Shown here: piece after piece, positions 63,073 through 64,000 of the stretch
Layout of the letters: each line of letters begins with the position of its first letter
How positions within the stretch are numbered: position 1 is the first letter of the stretch
Source: Thermopolyspora flexuosa
GTDB taxonomy: Bacteria; Actinomycetota; Actinomycetes; Streptosporangiales; Streptosporangiaceae
Reading direction: 5' to 3'
NCBI RefSeq assembly: GCF_006716785.1
Contig: NZ_VFPQ01000001.1
Location: 372,001-436,000 of the forward strand
DNA: 64,000 nucleotides
Translations under genes and position numbers: made by a program
The notes under the pieces: generated by a model
What the model saw: only the letters and a program-made list of their open reading frames with translations
Told to the model about the DNA's origin: nothing
Databases searched by the model: none

Positions 63073-64000
63073 GTGTCCGCACCCTCCCGGGCGCTGCCGG
63101 ACTTCCCGTGGGATCGGCTCGCGCCGTACAAGCGGACGGCGCAGGCCCACCCGGACGGCATCGTCGACCTCTCGGTGGGCACCCCCGTCGACCCGGTGCC
63201 CACCGTCGTGCGGGAGGCCCTCGCGGCCGCGTCCGACAGCCCCGGCTACCCGACGACGCACGGCACCGCGGAGCTCCGTGAGGCCGCCGCCGGGTGGCTG
63301 CGCCGCCGTCTCGGCGTGCACGTCGACCCGGCCGCGGTGCTGCCCACGATCGGCTCCAAGGAGCTGGTCGCGTGGCTGCCGACGCTGCTCGGGGTACGGC
63401 CCGGCGACCGCGTGGCCTTCCCCGAGCTCGCCTACCCGACCTACGACGTGGGGGCGCGCCTCGCCGGCGCGACCCCGGTCGCCACGGACGGCCTGCTCGC
63501 GCTCGGCCCCGAGCGGGTGCCGCTGGTGTGGGTGAACTCGCCGTCGAACCCGACCGGCCGGGTGCTGCCCCCCGAGCACCTGCGCAAGGTGGTCGCGTGG
63601 GCGCGCGAGCGCGGGGCGGTGGTCGCCTCCGACGAGTGCTACATCGAGCTGGGCTGGGAGGAGCGGCCGATCTCGATCCTCCACCCGGACGTGTGCGGCG
63701 GCTCGCACGAGGGCCTGCTCGCGGTGCACTCGCTGTCGAAGCGGTCGAACCTCGCCGGGTACCGGGCGGGCTTCGTCACCGGGGACCCGCGGCTCGTGCG
63801 CGAGCTGCTCGAGGTCCGCAAGCACGCCGGGATGATGGTGCCCGCGCCGGTGCAGGCCGCGATGACCGCGGCGCTGCGCGACGACGCGCACCTGGAGGAG
63901 CAGCGCGCCCGGTACGCGGCGCGGCGGGCGAGACTGCGCCCGGCGCTGGAGCGGGCCGGGTGGCGCATCGAGCACTCCGAGGCCGGGCTCTACCTGTGGG
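63073..64000 (+). CDS. dapC: Succinyldiaminopimelate transaminase, 3' end beyond window
   Basis: 309 codons visible. Fold-type I PLP aminotransferase: DLSVGTPVDPVP, GSKELVAWLPTLL, NSPSNPTGRVLP, ASDECYIELGW, and the PLP-lysine region SLSKRSNLAGYRAGF. Position right after fdxA and sequence character fit DapC of lysine and peptidoglycan precursor synthesis. GTG 63073 lies 5 nt after the fdxA stop. Confidence 0.9.
   Translation, partial: MSAPSRALPDFPWDRLAPYKRTAQAHPDGIVDLSVGTPVDPVPTVVREALAAASDSPGYPTTHGTAELREAAAGWLRRRLGVHVDPAAVLPTIGSKELVAWLPTLLGVRPGDRVAFPELAYPTYDVGARLAGATPVATDGLLALGPERVPLVWVNSPSNPTGRVLPPEHLRKVVAWARERGAVVASDECYIELGWEERPISILHPDVCGGSHEGLLAVHSLSKRSNLAGYRAGFVTGDPRLVRELLEVRKHAGMMVPAPVQAAMTAALRDDAHLEEQRARYAARRARLRPALERAGWRIEHSEAGLYLW

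Overview
The window is very GC-rich, gene-dense DNA with strong G/C third-position bias, frequent GTG starts and short gaps. The gene content (mycothiol deacetylase, a block with fumarase, glpX, DUF4245, xseB, xseA and ispH, PF04672 methyltransferases, Clp_N-only protein, DUF1707, DUF6542 and DUF6113 proteins) fits the chromosome of a filamentous actinobacterium. Streptosporangiales is my best guess; the sequence alone does not fix the genus. I saw no rRNA, tRNA, CRISPR array, transposase, integrase or phage genes.

Layout. 1-2646: two tandem paralogous Ser/Thr kinases. 3092-7260: class I fumarase translationally coupled to a DMT transporter, divergent from a MocR-type regulator. 7344-15057: glpX, DUF4245, xseB, xseA, a lipid-droplet-type protein and ispH, an order widely kept in Actinobacteria, here interrupted by TetR and GNAT genes. 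15518-22993: RidA, IclR with a flavin reductase, hemerythrin with a tandem-MarR fusion, DUF6542, rmuC, ychF. 23153-25284: two PF04672 methyltransferases. 26114-37027: a seven-gene type IV secretion-like operon (TcpC/VirB8, a small membrane protein, a TcpE-MinD fusion, VirB4, VirB6, VirB8-like, VirB1-type hydrolase) with no relaxase or coupling protein in view. 37199-39200: NUDIX hydrolase and a large Pro-rich membrane protein. 39356-42881: sdhCAB. 43404-44942: a decayed junction of an ABC-permease tail and a frameshifted histidine kinase. 44948-53461: HTH/Clp_N operon, methyltransferase, S9 peptidase, mshB, DUF6113, HExxH protein, MBL hydrolase, a CysRS. 53531-59920: an SF1 helicase with a RelE-like N-terminus, flanked by two paralogous proteins, one carrying a sigma-region-4-like HTH. 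60258-64000: methyltransferase, lipoprotein, a lone SH3-like domain, fdxA and dapC.

How parts fit. sdhCAB and fumarase are successive TCA steps; glpX serves gluconeogenesis; ispH the MEP pathway; mshB mycothiol synthesis; xseAB DNA repair. Two accessory-looking systems are the best candidates for something little described: the T4SS-like operon, with a MinD-like ATPase whose P-loop lacks both signature lysines, and the three-gene helicase cassette at 53531-59920.

A pattern across the window is a TAnnnT hexamer 6-8 nt before the start codon of at least thirteen genes, implying many leaderless mRNAs. Several starts were chosen from this or from Shine-Dalgarno spacing.
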